Shown here: positions 32,979-42,537 of the stretch, one piece after another
How the letters are laid out: each line of letters begins with the position of its first letter
How positions within the stretch are numbered: position 1 is the stretch's first letter
NCBI GenBank assembly: GCA_019636335.1
Contig: JAHBXR010000001.1
Span: forward strand, 186,001 to 250,000
Length of the DNA: 64,000 bases
Reading direction: 5' to 3'
Origin: Pirellulales bacterium
GTDB lineage: Bacteria; Planctomycetota; Planctomycetia; Pirellulales; JAEUIK01
Translations under genes and position numbers: made by a program
Notes under the pieces: model-generated
Told to the model about the DNA's origin: nothing
The model's database searches: none
The model's input: the letters and a program-made list of their open reading frames with translations, nothing else

Positions 32979-33785
32979 ATGATCACTTCCAAGCTTTTCG
33001 ATCTCACCGGCCGCGTGGCCCTGGTCACGGGCGCTGCGCGCGGCATGGGGCGCGCCATTGCCCAGGCGGTCGCCGAGCATGGCGCCGATGTGATGCTCGT
33101 CGATTGGAACGCCGAGGGCCTGGCCGAGACCGCGGCGCAGATCCGCGCCCAGGGACGTCGCGTTGCCATGTCGTGCCGCGATATGTCGCAGGTCGAAGAG
33201 GTGGAGCGGCTGTTCGAGGAGTTCGATCGCGAGTTCGACCGCATCGATTTCCAGGCCAACGTGGCGGGGGGCGATGTCGTGCTCGAGCGGCCCGAGGAGG
33301 CCTCGGCCGCCAACGTCGAGCGCGCCTGGCGGGGGCTGGTGCTGGGACGCTTCTGCATGTGCCAGCAGGCCGGGCGGCGAATGATCCGGCAGGGCACGGG
33401 CAGCATCGTCAACATCGGCTCGCTGGCCAGCATCACGGCGCTCGGTCGCGGGCATATCTCGTACAGCATGGCCATGGGGGCGGTCGCGCAGATGACGCGC
33501 GAGCTGAGCACCGAATGGGCCGCGCACGGCGTGCGCGTCAACGCTATTCTGCCGGCACAAGTGGTGAACCCGAGCCTCGTCGAACGGATGGACGCCGACC
33601 CGGGGCTGAAAGATCGCTGGCTGAAGGGGATTCCGCGGGGACGACTCGGCCAGCCCGAGGATGTTCAAGGGTTGGCCGTGCTGTTGGCCTCCGATGCTTC
33701 GAGTTGGATTACCGGCGCGCTCATTCCCATGGATGGGGGCAATCTGGCGATGAACGCCGGCGGCACGCGACGCTACGTGGATTAG
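32979..33785 (+). CDS. SDR-family protein lacking the catalytic Lys
   Basis: A 268-residue short-chain dehydrogenase. Cofactor site TGAARGMGRAI (~17-27) and GSLAS (Ser ~146) are present, and the C-terminal PMDGGNLAMN is typical. The active-site motif Y-x-x-x-K reads YSMAM, replacing Lys by Met, and the NNAG motif reads NVAG. The protein may be inactive, use an altered mechanism, or be structural. It is first in a run with E1 (25 bp) and E2 of a 2-oxo-acid dehydrogenase, so it may provide or remove the alpha-keto or hydroxyketone substrate. The ATG at 32979 gives the usual SDR length. Confidence 0.85.
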   Translation: MITSKLFDLTGRVALVTGAARGMGRAIAQAVAEHGADVMLVDWNAEGLAETAAQIRAQGRRVAMSCRDMSQVEEVERLFEEFDREFDRIDFQANVAGGDVVLERPEEASAANVERAWRGLVLGRFCMCQQAGRRMIRQGTGSIVNIGSLASITALGRGHISYSMAMGAVAQMTRELSTEWAAHGVRVNAILPAQVVNPSLVERMDADPGLKDRWLKGIPRGRLGQPEDVQGLAVLLASDASSWITGALIPMDGGNLAMNAGGTRRYVD

Positions 33786-33810
33786 AAGCCATCAATCCGT
33801 GCCAGGGAGC

Positions 33811-35850
33811 ATGCACGTGTCCGAGATACTCGTGACGCCACGCAAGTACGAAGGGACGAAAGGGCCCTCGACGGCCGAATTGCTCGCGCTGTTTCGCACG
33901 ATGCAACTCATTCGTCAGACCGAGGAAGAGCTGGCCCGTTGCCATCAGCGCGGCCTGATCCAGGGCGCCTGCCATACCTACGTCGGTCAGGAGGCGATCG
34001 CCGCGGGAGTGTGCGCGCACCTGCAAACGGTTGACGTCGTCTTCAGTACTCACCGCGGCCACGGACACGCCCTGGCCAAGGGAGCCGCGGCGCGCGAGTT
34101 GATAGCGGAACTCTTCGGCCGACAGACCGGTTTGTCGCGCGGCCGGGGGGGCAGCATGCACCTCTTTTCGCCCGAGATCGGACTTTTAGGCACGAGCGGC
34201 ATCGTCGGCCCCTGCATCCTGCAGGCGGCGGGCGCCGGCTACAGCTTCAAACTGCTCGAGAAATCGCACGTCGGCGTCGCCTTCTTCGGGGATGGCGCGG
34301 TCAACAACGGAGCGTTTCATGAAGGGTTGAATCTCGCCAGCATCTGGAAGCTGCCGGTGCTGTTCGTCTGCGAGAACAACCAGTTTGCCACCGAGGTCCC
34401 TTTCTCCTACTCGAGCGGCAATCCCTCGGTCGCCGCACGCGGCGCCGCGTATGGCATGCCGGGCATCGAGGTGGATGGAAACGACGTCCGGGCGGTGTTC
34501 GCCGCCGCCGGCGAGGCCATCGCCCGCGCGCGTACCGGCGCGGGGCCGACGCTCTTGGAATGCAAGACGTATCGCACGCGGCCGCATGCCGAGGGGATGG
34601 GCGATTTTTCTTGCCGCACGCGCGAAGACGTGGAGGATTGGAAGACACGCTGCCCCATCGTGCGGCTGCGCAAGGCGATGCTCGCCACCGACCCGCTGTT
34701 GGAAGAAAAGCTCGACGGTATTGCCTCCGACGTGGCTGCCACGGTGCGCGAGGCCCGCGAGTTCGCCGAGAGCAGCACCTGGCCCGATCCCATCTCGGCA
34801 ACCAGGTATGTCTATGCGACGGAAACAGCGACCAAGGGGGTCGCCTCGACCGTGAGGCAAGTGAGCGCGGGCACGCGCGAGATCACCTACGCGCAGGCCA
34901 CGCACGAGGCGCTGGCCGAAGAGATGGCCCGCGACGAGCGCATCTTCGTCTTCGGCGAAGGAATCGGAAAGCGCGGTGGCAATTTTAATACCACCGCTGG
35001 GCTGTACGACCTCTATGGACCGGTGCGGCTTTGCGATACGCCGATCGCCGAGCGGGGATTCGTCGGCGTGGCGTGCGGCGCGGCGATGTCGGGCACGCGG
35101 CCAGTGGTCGACTTCATGTTCGCCGATTTCGTGCTCGACTCGATCGGCGAGATCATCAATCAGATCGCCAAGATGCAGTACATGAGCAGCGGCCGGTTGA
35201 AGATGCCGATCGTATTGCGCGGCTGCGTCGGCATCGGGCACTCGGCGGCGACGCACCACTCGGGCAACTACTATGCGCTGTATGCCCAGGTGCCCGGTCT
35301 GCGCGTGGTACTTCCTGCGACTCCCTACGATGCCAAGGGGCTCTTCAAACGTGCCCTGCGGGGAGACGATCCGGTGGTCTTCCTCGAGCATCGCGAGCTG
35401 TTGACGCTCAAGGGGCCGGTGCCGACCGACGATTACGAACTGGAGTTCGGGCGGGCGGCCATCGTGCGCGAGGGACGTGACGTGACCGTGGTCGCCCTGG
35501 CGCGCATGGTTCAGCAGACCCTGGCCCTGTGCGATGAATTGGAACGCGAGGGCATTTCGGTCGAGCTGGTGGATCCCCGCACGGTGTTGCCGCTCGACAT
35601 CGAAACGATCACCGCGTCGGTGCATAAGACGGGGCGGCTGCTCATCGCCGACGAGGGGTATGGTCCCTGCGGCGTTGGAGCGGAGATTGCGGCGCAGATC
35701 GTGGATCGTGCGTTCGACGATCTCGACGCGCCCATCCGCCGCGTGAATGGCGCCTTCGCGCCAACGCCCTACAGTCCGCCGCTCGAAGCGGCCGTCGTCC
35801 CACAAGCGGCCGACCTGGCGCGTGCCATTCGCGAACTAGCCGCCGAGTAA
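33811..35850 (+). CDS. 2-oxo-acid dehydrogenase E1, fused alpha and beta subunits
   Basis: A 679-residue protein (an in-frame GTG at 33799 is an alternative start). Residues ~20-330 are the E1-alpha: HTYVGQEAIAAGV, STHRGHGHALAKG, the thiamine diphosphate motif GDGAVNNGAFHEGLNLA and LPVLFVCENNQFATEVP. Residues ~350-670 are E1-beta: ITYAQATHEALAEEMARD, FGEGIGKRGG, CDTPIAERGFVGVACGAAM, GHSAATHHS and ADEGYGPCGVGAEI. The fusion is typical of acetoin, branched-chain or pyruvate-type complexes in some bacteria. The substrate is not determined, but E2 follows after 25 bp. No E3 gene is present here. Confidence 0.9.
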   Translation: MHVSEILVTPRKYEGTKGPSTAELLALFRTMQLIRQTEEELARCHQRGLIQGACHTYVGQEAIAAGVCAHLQTVDVVFSTHRGHGHALAKGAAARELIAELFGRQTGLSRGRGGSMHLFSPEIGLLGTSGIVGPCILQAAGAGYSFKLLEKSHVGVAFFGDGAVNNGAFHEGLNLASIWKLPVLFVCENNQFATEVPFSYSSGNPSVAARGAAYGMPGIEVDGNDVRAVFAAAGEAIARARTGAGPTLLECKTYRTRPHAEGMGDFSCRTREDVEDWKTRCPIVRLRKAMLATDPLLEEKLDGIASDVAATVREAREFAESSTWPDPISATRYVYATETATKGVASTVRQVSAGTREITYAQATHEALAEEMARDERIFVFGEGIGKRGGNFNTTAGLYDLYGPVRLCDTPIAERGFVGVACGAAMSGTRPVVDFMFADFVLDSIGEIINQIAKMQYMSSGRLKMPIVLRGCVGIGHSAATHHSGNYYALYAQVPGLRVVLPATPYDAKGLFKRALRGDDPVVFLEHRELLTLKGPVPTDDYELEFGRAAIVREGRDVTVVALARMVQQTLALCDELEREGISVELVDPRTVLPLDIETITASVHKTGRLLIADEGYGPCGVGAEIAAQIVDRAFDDLDAPIRRVNGAFAPTPYSPPLEAAVVPQAADLARAIRELAAE

Positions 35851-35875
35851 ACTCCCGCTCCACCGTCAGCTTGCC

Positions 35876-37270
35876 ATGCACTACGAAGTCACGGTCCCGC
35901 GTCTCGGCTGGTCGATGGACGAAGGGACCTTCGTCGGTTGGCTGAAGCGCGACGGCGAAATGGTTCAGCCGGGGGAACCCCTGTTTGAACTCGAGAGCGA
36001 CAAGGCGACGCAGCCGATCGAAGCGCTCGACCCGGGTGTGCTGCGCATTCCGCCCGATGCTCCCCAGCCGGGCGACGTCGTGCCGGTGGGTAAGGTGCTG
36101 GCCTATCTGGTCGATGCGGTGAGCGCGGCAGGTTTCGTGTTTCCCGGTTCGCAAGTCGTAACGGCGAGTGTCACTGCCGATGCGGCTCCCGTCTCGGCGC
36201 GTTCGGCTCCGGCGGCGGCTCCATCCGTCCGGCGTCTAGCCCGCTCGTTGGGCGTCTCGTTGGCCGACGTAGGGTCGGAGCAAAATTCGCCCCGCGTGAC
36301 CGCCGACGACGTGCGCGCGGCGGCCACGGTGGTCCCTGCTCCGAAAGCACTGCCACATGACGAGTCCTCTGCAGGGTCCGCGTTCGCCAGTCCTCGCGCG
36401 CGCCGCGTGGCGCAGGAGCTGGGGGTCGACTGGCGCAAGCTGCGCGGAACGGGACGCCAAGGCCGCGTGCGCGAGCGCGACGTACGGCAGGCGACCGAGG
36501 CGGACGCTCGAAACGCAGCAGCGGCGGCGTCGAGCCTCGCCGCGCCAACGCCCGCACCGGCGCCTGTTCTCGGTATCTCCCCCGCGCCATTGCCCACGAC
36601 TGGGCTCAGTCCGCGCCGGCGGACGATTGCCGCACGCATGTTGGCCAGCAGTCAGCAGACGGCTCCGGTCACGCTCACGACGCGCGCCGACGCGACCAAT
36701 CTCGTCGCCTTGCGCGAGCAGTTTCGCGCCGCCGGGCAAGATCGCATTCCCTCGTTTACGGTGATTATCGCGCGACTGTCGGCGAGCGTCTTGCGGCAAC
36801 ACCCGCCATTGGCCTCGCGCTGGGACGAGCAGGGAATCACCGTGGCCACCGACATGCACTTGGGGTTGGCCGTCGATACCGACGCCGGGCTGCTCGTGCC
36901 CGTGTTGCGCGACGTCGATCGCCGTTCGCTGCTCGACTTGGCTCTCGAATCGCAGCAGCTTTTCGAGGCGGCCCGCGCCGGGCGGCTGACAGCCGAGCAA
37001 ATGCAGGGGGGAGTCTTCACGATCAGCAACCTGGGGGCGTACGGCATCGACGCCTTTACGCCGATCATCCATCAGCCGCAGGCGGCGATCTTGGGGTTAG
37101 GGGCGATCCGTGACGAGCCGACGGTGCGGTCGGGGCAAGTCGTCGTGCGCGCACAGATGACGTTGAGCCTGACGTTCGACCATCGCCTTCTCGACGGCGC
37201 CCCCGCGGCGCGAGCACTGCAGACGCTCGTCTCCGCGATCGAGAATCCGGCGGCCTGGCTCTTGAGCTGA
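35876..37270 (+). CDS. 2-oxo-acid dehydrogenase E2 (dihydrolipoamide acyltransferase)
   Basis: A 464-residue protein. The N-terminal lipoyl domain carries the swinging-arm Lys in ELESDKATQPIEAL (~42). Two E3/E1-binding-like modules follow: a degenerate one (RRLARSLGVSLADV, ~120) and a canonical one (ASPRARRVAQELGVDWRKLRGTGRQGRV, ~165-190). An Ala/Pro linker leads to the acyltransferase core with LSPRRRTIAARM, FTISNLGAYGIDAFTPI and the catalytic DHRLLDG near residue 440. It works with the E1 upstream. Confidence 0.92.
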   Translation: MHYEVTVPRLGWSMDEGTFVGWLKRDGEMVQPGEPLFELESDKATQPIEALDPGVLRIPPDAPQPGDVVPVGKVLAYLVDAVSAAGFVFPGSQVVTASVTADAAPVSARSAPAAAPSVRRLARSLGVSLADVGSEQNSPRVTADDVRAAATVVPAPKALPHDESSAGSAFASPRARRVAQELGVDWRKLRGTGRQGRVRERDVRQATEADARNAAAAASSLAAPTPAPAPVLGISPAPLPTTGLSPRRRTIAARMLASSQQTAPVTLTTRADATNLVALREQFRAAGQDRIPSFTVIIARLSASVLRQHPPLASRWDEQGITVATDMHLGLAVDTDAGLLVPVLRDVDRRSLLDLALESQQLFEAARAGRLTAEQMQGGVFTISNLGAYGIDAFTPIIHQPQAAILGLGAIRDEPTVRSGQVVVRAQMTLSLTFDHRLLDGAPAARALQTLVSAIENPAAWLLS

Positions 37271-37371
37271 GCAGCCGTTGAAGCGCAGGCCGCCATGTCT
37301 CTTCTCGGCGCGATACCACTCTGCCAATAAGCCACCTTTGCGCATCGCGGGGCGCTGAGTATGCTCGTGCC

Positions 37372-37761
37372 ATGTCACGAACCGTGCTCAATTTCTTGGT
37401 CGATCTGGCCCTGCTGCTGATCACGACGACCTTGCTCTGGACGGCCGTAGTGGTGCATTTCGTGTTTCCCCCCGGCACGGACGCGGCCGGATGGACGCTG
37501 TGGGGCTTGGGCTACGACGATTGGACGACGCTCCAGTTCTCGCTGTTGTGCGTGGTTGCGTTGACGATCTTGCTCCACGTGATGCTGCACTGGAGCTGGG
37601 TCTGCGGCGTGGTCATCACGCGGATTCTCAAACGCAAGAAGGCGGGGGGTACTGACGATGGTTCGCAGACGATCTACGGCGTGGCCACGCTGATCGTGCT
37701 GCTCAACGTCATCGGGGGCATGGTGGCGCTGGCCAGTCTCATGATTCGTCCGCCAGCGTGA
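37372..37761 (+). CDS. DUF4405 membrane protein
   Basis: A 129-residue protein with three membrane helices (LVDLALLLITTTLLWTAVVVHF; LLCVVALTILLHVMLHWSWV; LIVLLNVIGGMVALASLMI). The paired His residues in VVHFV and LHVMLHW match the DUF4405 family, often associated with membrane haem or formate and hydrogenase-type cytochromes. A small DUF4405 alone suggests a haem b membrane anchor, but no partner is beside it. Confidence 0.72.
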   Translation: MSRTVLNFLVDLALLLITTTLLWTAVVVHFVFPPGTDAAGWTLWGLGYDDWTTLQFSLLCVVALTILLHVMLHWSWVCGVVITRILKRKKAGGTDDGSQTIYGVATLIVLLNVIGGMVALASLMIRPPA

Positions 37762-37914
37762 CGAGTTGGTTGGACACTTGCCGGCCCCGCGCAGGAAGTC
37801 GCCTCGCGACACGGATTTCCGCGCCTTCCGAGGCTCCGGTCGAACTTCTGCTTGCCAGCCGGAGCCGGGCGGATGAGAATCGGAGGGTCCGCTGTCACGC
37901 ACGAAGGGTCAGGC

Positions 37915-39087
37915 ATGCGCGCTGTATTTGTCCCATCGGTCTGCCTTGTCTTGTGGCTTGGTTTCACGGGCAAGTCTTCTCTGGGCGCTGACGATACGCC
38001 CGCCGCGGCCGGCGAGAGTGAGGCGGCCGGCAAGGCGATCGAAGCGGAACTGGGCCAGAAGGGGCTGCGTCGGCAGGGCGCTTCGCTCGTGCTCGTCGAA
38101 GAGGCCGAACTCTCGAAGCTGCTGGCCGACGAAAAGAAATTCAAACGCGAAGTGCTGAAGGCCGCCAAGGCGATGAACGAAGCGCTGGCGTTCGACTACG
38201 AGGCGCAATTGCTGTTGGCGCAGTACCGGCAGCAACGCCGGCAATTGAACGCTGAACTGCCCAATGCCAGCAGCGTCGCTCGCCATAATCGAATCGTCGT
38301 GATGATGAACGAGCTGGCCGAGCGGATCACCGATCTACAGAACAACAAGGAACTGGCCGATCGCGTCCGCGTGGCGCGGCAGGAGTTCTCGAAGGTTCGC
38401 GAGCAGTACATCGAGCGGCTGCTGGCCGCGCGCCGGCTGGCCGACAAGCTGCGCGAAGACTGGGCCGATCTCGTCGAAGACGCGGATGTTAAGGAAATCG
38501 TGGCACGCCTGAGCGAGGCCACCGGCCGAGAGTTGGCACTGGCCGAGTCGAAATCCCTGCAGGCGATGATCAAGCAAATCGAGAAGCTGGAAGAAACCGT
38601 CCTCTCCGAATCGATCGATCTGCGCAACGACGGCAGCAATACCTACCAGGTGAGCGTGACCGTCAACGGCGAGCACACGAAAGAAATGGCGGTCGATTCC
38701 GGCTCGAGCATCGTGGTCTTTCCTTATCGCGAGGCCGAGGCGATGGGCGTGGCCCCCAGCGAAGGGGCCGAGACGATCATCCTGGTGCTGGCCGACGGGC
38801 GCCAGGTGCCCGCCAAACGCATCACGATCGAAAGCGTCCGCGTGGGCAAGTTCGTGGTGGAGAACGTCGAGGGGGCGGTGTTGCCGGCCGAGCTTACCCG
38901 GGCGCCGCTCATCCTGGGGATGAGCTACCTGGGCAACTTCAAGTTCGATATCGATCCAGGCACGATGAAGCTCACCATGACCCGGCTCGACGGGGATGAT
39001 CTCGAGCCGCAACGCCCCGGCGCGAAGGCCAAGCCGGGGGCGAAGACCAAGAAGAAAGAAGCGGACGGTACGAGTAAGGAAGATTGA
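37915..39087 (+). CDS. secreted retropepsin-like aspartic protease
   Basis: A 390-residue protein. The ATG at 37915 (AAGGG ribosome site) gives a signal peptide (VFVPSVCLVLWLGFTG). Residues ~50-240 form long charged helices, likely coiled coil. Residues ~250-365 are a retropepsin-like domain: VNGEHTKEMAVDSGSSIVV with the catalytic D-S-G (~260), and the hydrophobic flap/hairpin ending in APLILGMSYLGNFKFDID. Such single-domain aspartic proteases act as dimers. A Lys-rich tail ends the protein. The function is unknown. Confidence 0.8.
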   Translation: MRAVFVPSVCLVLWLGFTGKSSLGADDTPAAAGESEAAGKAIEAELGQKGLRRQGASLVLVEEAELSKLLADEKKFKREVLKAAKAMNEALAFDYEAQLLLAQYRQQRRQLNAELPNASSVARHNRIVVMMNELAERITDLQNNKELADRVRVARQEFSKVREQYIERLLAARRLADKLREDWADLVEDADVKEIVARLSEATGRELALAESKSLQAMIKQIEKLEETVLSESIDLRNDGSNTYQVSVTVNGEHTKEMAVDSGSSIVVFPYREAEAMGVAPSEGAETIILVLADGRQVPAKRITIESVRVGKFVVENVEGAVLPAELTRAPLILGMSYLGNFKFDIDPGTMKLTMTRLDGDDLEPQRPGAKAKPGAKTKKKEADGTSKED

Positions 39088-39141
39088 TTTGCCGTTCCCT
39101 TACCGCGTCAAGCCACGCGTCAGCTTGGCTTGGACGGAATA

Positions 39142-39591
39142 TTAACGCGGGCCGCTCGAGTCTTCCATACCCTGGATGTAGCGCCGCAGGCGTTCGACCT
39201 CGTCGGTCACCGAGTGTAGTTTGAGCATGTTCTCGACGCGCTTGATGAGCTCGACCTTGTTGACCGGCTTGCTGAGAAAATCGTCCGTGCCGGCATTCAC
39301 GGCCCGCTCGATATCGCCCAACTCGTTCAGGGCCGTCACCATGAGGATCATGATGCCTTTGGTGGCCGCATCCCCCTTCAGCTTCTGGCAGACCTCGAAG
39401 CCCGACAGTTTCGGCATCATGATGTCGAGCAGGATCAGGTCCGGTTGGAACGAGGCGACCTTGTCGAGCGTGTCGCGCCCATCGACCGCCACGGCGATCT
39501 CGCACTCGACGTTCGCCAGATAGGCCTCGAGCAACTCGACGTTCGTCTGATTGTCGTCGGCGATCAGAATGCGACTCTTCGCAGCGGCCAT
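39142..39591 (-). CDS. CheY-like response regulator
   Basis: A 149-residue single receiver domain: RILIADDNQTN (acidic pair), DLILLDIMMPKLSG with the phospho-Asp, MILMVTALNE (Thr) and DDFLSKPVNKVEL (Lys). A short C-terminal coiled-coil extension (VTDEVERLRRYIQGM) may allow dimerisation. No histidine kinase or output domain lies nearby. It is encoded directly downstream of glyA on the same strand. Confidence 0.92.
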   Translation of the reverse strand: MAAAKSRILIADDNQTNVELLEAYLANVECEIAVAVDGRDTLDKVASFQPDLILLDIMMPKLSGFEVCQKLKGDAATKGIMILMVTALNELGDIERAVNAGTDDFLSKPVNKVELIKRVENMLKLHSVTDEVERLRRYIQGMEDSSGPR

Positions 39592-39630
39592 AGCGGCTTC
39601 CTACTCCGTTCGGTCCTTGATCCTGTCCGC

Positions 39631-40884
39631 TCAGACGGTGGCGAGACGGGCGGCGGGCACGGGAAACTCGGTGCATAGATCCGACACCTCGCCGCGAATA
39701 CGCTTGAGCGTGGCTTCGTCCTGCGGATGCTTCAGAGCCTCGAGCATCCAGGCGCCGATCTTGCGCATCTCGTCGGTGCCCATGCCGCGCGTGGTGAGGG
39801 CGGGCGTGCCGATGCGAATGCCCGACGGATCGAGCGGCTTCCGCTCGTCGTAGGGAATCATGTTCTTGTTCACGGTGATGCCGCAGTGGCCGAGCGTCGC
39901 TTCGGCCAGCTTGCCGGTGAGGCCGATCGTCGTGACGTCAGCCAGCATCAGGTGGTTGTCGGTGCCGCCCGAGGCGAGCTTGATGCCGCCGGCCAGCAGC
40001 ACCTCGGCCAGCGCCTGGGCATTGTCGATCACCTGCCGGCCGTACTGCTTGAATTCGGGCCGCAGAGCCTCGCTGAAGCAGACCGCCTTGGCCGCCACGA
40101 TGTGCATCAGCGGGCCACCCTGGATGCCCGGGAAGACCTGCCGATCGACATCTTTGGCGTATTCCTCGCGGCACATGATCATGCCGGCCCGCGGACCGCG
40201 CAGCGTCTTGTGGGTGGTCGTTGTGACGAAGTCGGCCAAGGGCACCGGGCTGTTGTGCAGGCCCGCGGCCACGAGCCCCGCGTAGTGGGCCATGTCGACA
40301 AAGAGCTTGGCCCCCACCTCGCGGGCGATCTCGGCGAACCTAGCGTGAGGGATCTCACGGGGATAGGCGCTGGCGCCCGCCACGATCAACTTCGGCTTGT
40401 GCTCGCGCGCCAGCCGAGCGACCTGGTCGAAGTCGATGCGGTTCGTATCGCGCGTGACGCCGTAGCTGTGGAAGTGGTAAAGCTGGCCCGAGATGTTCAA
40501 CTTCATGCCGTGCGTCAGGTGGCCGCCGTGGGCCAGGTCGAGCCCGAGCACGGAGTCGCCCGGCTGCAGTACGGAGAGATACACGGCCAGGTTGGCCTGA
40601 CTGCCCGAGTGGGGCTGCACGTTGACGTGCTGAGCGCCAAAGAGCTGCTTCGCCCGATCGCGGGCCAGATCTTCGACGATGTCGACATATTCGCAGCCGC
40701 CGTAATAACGCCGGCCAGGGTAGCCCTCGGCGTACTTGTTCGTCAGCACGCTCCCCGCCGCCTGCATGACGGCCGGGCTGACGTAGTTTTCGCTGGCGAT
40801 CATCTCGAGGCCGTCTTCCTGACGCTCGATCTCCGAGGCGATCGCGGACCAAACCTCCGGGTCTTCTTTTTCGAGCCAATTCAT
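39631..40884 (-). CDS. glyA: serine hydroxymethyltransferase
   Basis: A 417-residue PLP enzyme interconverting serine and glycine with tetrahydrofolate. Family motifs: [67 protein letters not shown] and [15 protein letters not shown] with the PLP-binding Lys. The start at 40884 ([12 protein letters not shown]) matches the usual length; the frame continues to 40995 without homology. It is a core metabolic gene. Confidence 0.97.
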   Translation of the reverse strand: MNWLEKEDPEVWSAIASEIERQEDGLEMIASENYVSPAVMQAAGSVLTNKYAEGYPGRRYYGGCEYVDIVEDLARDRAKQLFGAQHVNVQPHSGSQANLAVYLSVLQPGDSVLGLDLAHGGHLTHGMKLNISGQLYHFHSYGVTRDTNRIDFDQVARLAREHKPKLIVAGASAYPREIPHARFAEIAREVGAKLFVDMAHYAGLVAAGLHNSPVPLADFVTTTTHKTLRGPRAGMIMCREEYAKDVDRQVFPGIQGGPLMHIVAAKAVCFSEALRPEFKQYGRQVIDNAQALAEVLLAGGIKLASGGTDNHLMLADVTTIGLTGKLAEATLGHCGITVNKNMIPYDERKPLDPSGIRIGTPALTTRGMGTDEMRKIGAWMLEALKHPQDEATLKRIRGEVSDLCTEFPVPAARLATV

Positions 40885-41014
40885 CGGGGTTCGGACCTCG
40901 CGGGAAAGAGTTCGACCTGGCATTCGGCACGGCGGCAGGGGGCCATGCCTTGGGGGCAAAGGGGCTATTGTCGAGATCGCCCCGCCGGTCGTCAATCACG
41001 CGGCCGGCAGATGG

Positions 41015-42370
41015 TTAGCGAACTTTCACCTTACTACGTATCTCGACCTCGATCGTCCCCACATTGTCGGACAATTCCGCGGGGGAATCGTTCACGCGCA
41101 GGTAAAGCGTGCCGACGACGGGCGTTGTGACCGTTGCTCCCAGCCCAATCGGAATCGGATGATCGAGTCCGAGTTGGTTCATTTGCTCCGAACTGCCTGG
41201 ATTCACTGGATCGGGTACAATCGCTCCCTGGAGCATGCCCAGGGGGGCTCCACGGTGATAGCGGATCGTCACGCCACCTGACTCACACCACCACACCGGC
41301 GGTCCGGCGGAGATCTGGTATCTCCCCTTGGCACGCAGGGCGTACGTCGAGCCCGGCTCGAGCTGCACGCCGGTCGACTGCCAGCCACGATCGGTGGCCA
41401 GTGTCACGACTTTGCCCGCCTCGGCGAGGGGCTTGCCAGTCGCCATGTCGACGGCGGTCCGCGCGAGATCGCGCCCGTAGTCGAGTTCCGTGGCGAACGA
41501 TGCCCATTCGAGATCGATGTCGTCCAGGTCGTCGCGAAACGCTGCCACGAAGCGATCGTTGAAATCCTTCTCGCCCACTCGTGGGATCAGGGCGCGAAAG
41601 CGTTCGCGGTAACGCGGGTGGCTGTCGAGATAGCAAGCCCAGGCCCAGGCCCAGGCGTAGCCGCTATTGTCGCGCGGGCTGAGATTCAGCAATTGTTCGG
41701 TCTGCGGCAGGCGCCCCGACTGGATATCGTCACGTACCAGTTTGATACGTCCCAACATCGGCACTTCGTCGCGCGAGCGGGGGAAATAGCCCAGCTCGAC
41801 TTCCGTGCCGCCGCCACGATGCGTGCCCAACCGTTCGGCGATGCCTTCGGCATACCACGCCGGGCCGGTACTGCCCAAACGCGTGAGCATGAAGCTGTGC
41901 GTCCCTTCGTGCAGCATCAGGTGGCGGCGGTAGTATTCGCTTGGCTGCTCGTCGAACCAAAAGCGATCGTTGTAGGTGTAGCCGTGCAGGAATTCGGGCA
42001 ACTCGGCCGGCAACAGACCCGCGCGGCGGAAACGCTCTCGGTCGAGCATCAGACAGCCCGTGACGTGCCAGGTGGGTGAAGTCTCGACCGGTACGTGGAA
42101 ATACCGGCACCATTGCGGGTAGGCAGCGTCGAAGGTGGCCAGTAGCGACTCGCACGCCGTGTCATCGCCCAGATCGGTGTAGAGCGTCAGTCGCTGGCCT
42201 TCGTGCCGGCGGATGCCCGCGGCCCGCGCGGCGTCTTCGTCGACCTCAACCACCAATCGCTTGGGGGGCTGGCCGGCTCGGCCCTGCGCGCGCACCGGCT
42301 GCGGCGAGAGAGCGTTCGCCAGTACGAATAGGAACGTCGCGAGTGGAAGAAGAGGGGTCGTCGGCCGCAT
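41015..42370 (-). CDS. secreted metallopeptidase-like protein (H-E-G-T-H motif) with C-terminal beta domain
   Basis: A 451-residue exported protein; the ATG at 42370 gives a signal peptide (LPLATFLFVLANALS). Residues ~165-175 contain LMLHEGTHSFM, an HEXXH-type zinc site, followed by WYAEGIAERLGTH, which supplies the third ligand region as in DUF1570-like peptidases. Residues ~310-445 form a beta-sandwich with GVTIRYHRGAPLGMLQGAI, PIGLGATVT and GTLYLRVNDSPAELSDNVG, resembling the carbohydrate-binding PA-IL-like fold. It is probably a surface peptidase with a sugar-binding module. Confidence 0.75.
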   Translation of the reverse strand: MRPTTPLLPLATFLFVLANALSPQPVRAQGRAGQPPKRLVVEVDEDAARAAGIRRHEGQRLTLYTDLGDDTACESLLATFDAAYPQWCRYFHVPVETSPTWHVTGCLMLDRERFRRAGLLPAELPEFLHGYTYNDRFWFDEQPSEYYRRHLMLHEGTHSFMLTRLGSTGPAWYAEGIAERLGTHRGGGTEVELGYFPRSRDEVPMLGRIKLVRDDIQSGRLPQTEQLLNLSPRDNSGYAWAWAWACYLDSHPRYRERFRALIPRVGEKDFNDRFVAAFRDDLDDIDLEWASFATELDYGRDLARTAVDMATGKPLAEAGKVVTLATDRGWQSTGVQLEPGSTYALRAKGRYQISAGPPVWWCESGGVTIRYHRGAPLGMLQGAIVPDPVNPGSSEQMNQLGLDHPIPIGLGATVTTPVVGTLYLRVNDSPAELSDNVGTIEVEIRSKVKVR

Positions 42371-42537
42371 TACTCCAGGGTAGCATGGCGGCCGCGCCAT
42401 TCACCAGCAATGCCGGGCCTGCCGGTCGGAACGTTCGTCGAGCGAGGCGGACGGCGGAATGCCTGCCACCGTGCGATCCGGAAGGTCGGCACACACGACC
42501 TGCGCTAACCCCATGCGTTCGTAGGGCAACCAACACC

